Below are positions 22,455-24,218 of a stretch of DNA of 24,218 nt, in pieces; position 1 is the first letter of the stretch; the number at the start of each line of letters is the position of its first letter. The position numbers were made by a program, and so were the translations under genes. Under the pieces are notes generated by a model that was not told the DNA's origin, searched no databases, and saw nothing but the letters and a program-made list of their open reading frames with translations. This DNA is from Desulfurococcales archaeon (GTDB lineage Archaea; Thermoproteota; Thermoprotei_A; Sulfolobales; Acidilobaceae). The DNA is taken from positions 1 through 24,218 of the forward strand of contig JALUZI010000137.1 in the NCBI GenBank assembly GCA_027012045.1, written 5' to 3'.

Positions 22455-23300
22455 TTGGCGAAAGGGTACATTGAGCTGATGAGGCCTGCTAACTGTATAA
22501 TGATAGGGTTCGCTGTAATAGTAGGCGCTGCCATAGCTGCTGGGAGGGGTATCCTTGGGGCTAGTATTACAAGGCTGTTTTCCGGTTTTATTGTCGGATT
22601 CACGTTCTGCGCGGTCTCAATGGTTACGAACGACATTTATGATCTGGATATAGATAGGGCTAACAGGCTTGACAGGCCTCTGGTATCTGGGAGAGCCAGC
22701 GTTAAAGGGGCTTATAGGCTTGCCTGGATACTAGGTTTAACTGGACTGCTAACGTCAGCTGTAACAGGAATATACACTTTCGCCCTAGCACTGTTCAGCT
22801 TGTTAGTCGGGGTTTACTACAACGCGAAGGGCAAGAAGATGGGTTTACCCGGTAACCTAATGGTTGCCTACAATATTGGCATACCCATTCTTTACGGGGC
22901 CCTTGTAGTTGAAAGGTTCACTGCGACTATAGCCGTCTACTGGCTGATGGTCTTCCTAACGGGACTGGGCAGGGAAATTGTTAAGGACATAGCGGACGTG
23001 GAGGGGGATAAGGTGAAGGGAGTTAAATCCCTGGCAATAACGAGGGGTGCAAGATTTTCCAGCAGGTTTGCAATACTCCTGTATCTGACGGCGATAGCGC
23101 TCAGCCCGCTACCCCTGGTTATAGGGGGAGTGAACACTCTGGGTTACGGTATTCCAGTTGCTTTGACCGACGCGCTTCTCATTTATTCTATCATGGTTGT
23201 ATACAAGAACCCTTCCAGGGAGAACGCGTTGAGGCATAAGAAGATAGTTCTAGCGGCAATGTTCACCGGCCTCGTGGGCTTCCTACTTGGGAGCCTGTGA
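22455..23300 (+). CDS. digeranylgeranylglyceryl phosphate synthase (UbiA family)
   Basis: The 281-residue integral membrane prenyltransferase has about eight to nine hydrophobic helices. It transfers the second geranylgeranyl group to geranylgeranylglyceryl phosphate in archaeal lipid synthesis. The first aspartate motif is NDIYDLDIDRANRLDRP (N59, D60, D63, D67), followed by YNAKGKKMGLPGN. The second is GREIVKDIADVEGDK (about 172-186). These are the Mg-diphosphate binding sites of UbiA enzymes, and the second-motif spacing fits DGGGPS rather than menaquinone synthases. The start is TTG, seven nt after GAGGT. With the GGPP synthase and the geranylgeranyl reductase it completes three steps of ether-lipid synthesis in one chromosomal neighbourhood. 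Confidence 0.93.
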   Translation: MAKGYIELMRPANCIMIGFAVIVGAAIAAGRGILGASITRLFSGFIVGFTFCAVSMVTNDIYDLDIDRANRLDRPLVSGRASVKGAYRLAWILGLTGLLTSAVTGIYTFALALFSLLVGVYYNAKGKKMGLPGNLMVAYNIGIPILYGALVVERFTATIAVYWLMVFLTGLGREIVKDIADVEGDKVKGVKSLAITRGARFSSRFAILLYLTAIALSPLPLVIGGVNTLGYGIPVALTDALLIYSIMVVYKNPSRENALRHKKIVLAAMFTGLVGFLLGSL

Positions 23301-23318
23301 AAGTAAGGGTGAATGGCA

Positions 23319-23993
23319 TTGGGGAACGATAAGGAATCCATTAGAATGAAAATATGGAGGCTCATGGAAGAAGAAGGCATAGCAGCTTTCCCCAGACCCG
23401 TATACCATAGGATCCCGAACTTCAAGGGGTCGAGGGAGGCTGCTGAGAAACTAGTCTCCACAAATATTTATCGGGTAGCCAGAGTGGTGAAGGTCAACCC
23501 TGACGCTCCGCAGAGACCTGTTAGATATAAGGTTCTCCGGGACGGCAAGCTATTAATCATGCCAACGCCGAGGCTGAGAGGCGGATTCCTCGTCCTCGAC
23601 CCCTCCAAGATACCGGGGAGCTACTTGTCTAAGGCTTCAACCATCAAAGGAGCCTTCTCCCTGGGAATAGAAGTTCCAGCCGAGAAGCTTGTCGACATTG
23701 TTGAAAGGATCGATCTAATAGTAGAGGGAAGTGTAGCAGTCGACTTGAACGGAGGGAGACTCGGCAAGGGAGAAGGATACGGGGACAAGGAGTTTGATAT
23801 TCTCTCACGGGTAGGCCTGGTCTCCCAGTGCACCCCTGTAGCGACTACCGTCCACGACGTCCAGGTGGTTAATAAGCCCTTGCCCCAGGAGCCTCACGAT
23901 GCTAAAGTCAGCTTGATAGCCACTCCTACTAGGGTTATTGTCACGGAGCACGGTCGAAGGCAGAGTGAGGCTTGTGGGCTAACACTCGTCTAG
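23319..23993 (+). CDS. 5-formyltetrahydrofolate cyclo-ligase family protein
   Basis: The roughly 224-residue member of the MTHFS fold includes IAAFPRPVYHRIPNFKGS near the N-terminus, LLIMPTPRLRGGFLVLDP (about residues 77-94), SVAVDLNGGRLGKGEGYGDKE, where GKGEGY is the ATP/folate-binding signature, and VATTVHDVQVV. Relatives convert 5-formyl-THF to methenyl-THF using ATP; archaeal members may act on other pterins, so the substrate is uncertain. ATG 23313 is also possible, but it lies 1 nt after GGTG, whereas TTG 23319 is seven nt downstream of it, the rule of this window. The gene follows the prenyltransferase with a short gap and may be co-transcribed. It overlaps the convergent gene at the window end by 15 nt. 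Confidence 0.88.
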   Translation: MGNDKESIRMKIWRLMEEEGIAAFPRPVYHRIPNFKGSREAAEKLVSTNIYRVARVVKVNPDAPQRPVRYKVLRDGKLLIMPTPRLRGGFLVLDPSKIPGSYLSKASTIKGAFSLGIEVPAEKLVDIVERIDLIVEGSVAVDLNGGRLGKGEGYGDKEFDILSRVGLVSQCTPVATTVHDVQVVNKPLPQEPHDAKVSLIATPTRVIVTEHGRRQSEACGLTLV

Positions 23994-24218
23994 AACGGTG
24001 TACTTACTGAGGCATAAGACAGCATGTTCGGGGAGCTCCTTATCCTTCGGTGCTGAAACCTTTACAGTCCCATACTGCGTCTCATAAACAGCGAGCCTAT
24101 AACCCCTCCTATCCCTCGCCTCTATCAGTGAGGCCTCGAAGGATTCACTGCATTGCTCAGAACCTAGTGTGACACCGTCTATAGGCACGACCACGCATTT
24201 CCCATCTAGCTCGATCAC
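23979..24218 (-). CDS. unknown protein, C-terminal part (runs off window edge)
   Basis: The frame is open to the right edge, so the gene is probably truncated at its 5' end; the GTG at the edge may be a start or internal. The visible 79 residues are strand-rich (CVVVPIDGVTLG, YRLAVYETQYGTVKV) with four cysteines, and end in a LCLSKYTVLDEC tail. I recognise no family. It overlaps the cyclo-ligase gene by 15 nt at the 3' end. Confidence 0.5.
   Translation of the reverse strand: MIELDGKCVVVPIDGVTLGSEQCSESFEASLIEARDRRGYRLAVYETQYGTVKVSAPKDKELPEHAVLCLSKYTVLDEC

Noticed and set aside
1..24218. CRISPR arrays, insertion sequences, prophage or transfer signs
   Set aside because: No regularly spaced repeats, transposase, integrase or terminal inverted repeats were seen; base composition looks even throughout.

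Overview
The window reads as a stretch of a hyperthermophilic archaeal chromosome, most likely from the Thermoproteota/Crenarchaeota (Desulfurococcales-like). The pointers are archaeal-type genes throughout: UMP kinase, EndA splicing endonuclease, aIF1, RNA polymerase subunit Rpo12, class I LysRS, archaeal GlyRS, geranylgeranyl reductase, UbiA-type lipid prenyltransferase and a TrmB-family regulator. Promoters look like TATA boxes, and starts are very often TTG or GTG preceded by a GGTG Shine-Dalgarno core. The order or genus is my inference; no rRNA or other decisive marker is present. I see no tRNA, rRNA, CRISPR array, IS element or prophage. Genes are packed tightly and no gap exceeds about 135 bases.

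Layout. 1-5.4 kb: the tail of an MBL-fold hydrolase faces archaeal pyrH, which follows a TrmB-like regulator and an orphan gene. Divergent from these come a translin-like gene, then a tandem-hotdog acyl-CoA thioesterase whose stop overlaps that of a convergent thiolase. 5.5-8.5 kb: a DHH phosphoesterase and a small winged-helix protein read leftward; an overlapping macrodomain-ubiX pair reads rightward; an R/G-rich, eight-cysteine protein faces ubiX. 8.6-12.7 kb: a leftward run of endA, a PhoU/DUF47-like helical protein, a small helical orphan, an orphan coupled to glyS, and glyS. 12.7-16.5 kb: an agmatinase-type ureohydrolase faces a 57-codon rpoP (rpo12); then aIF1 faces threonine dehydratase, and a polyprenyl synthase reads rightward. 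16.5-19 kb: a SAMHD1-like HD phosphohydrolase lies behind a PH-domain membrane protein. 19-24.2 kb: geranylgeranyl reductase, a structured GC-rich element, cobalamin adenosyltransferase, class I LysRS, the lipid prenyltransferase, a 5-formyl-THF cyclo-ligase-like gene and the end of an unknown gene.

Common threads. Three steps of archaeal membrane-lipid synthesis (GGPP synthase, DGGGP synthase, geranylgeranyl reductase) lie within 8 kb as separate transcription units. UbiX may support the same theme, because its prenyl-FMN product is required by the UbiD-family decarboxylase of the archaeal mevalonate pathway. Translation and RNA functions form the second theme (GlyRS, LysRS, EndA, aIF1, Rpo12, translin). 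Most convergent pairs share or nearly share stop codons. The only convergent junction with real space (20125-20220) holds a GC-rich foldable element next to the cobalamin adenosyltransferase gene, and it is the most interesting non-coding signal here. No clearly new defence or mobile system is visible.
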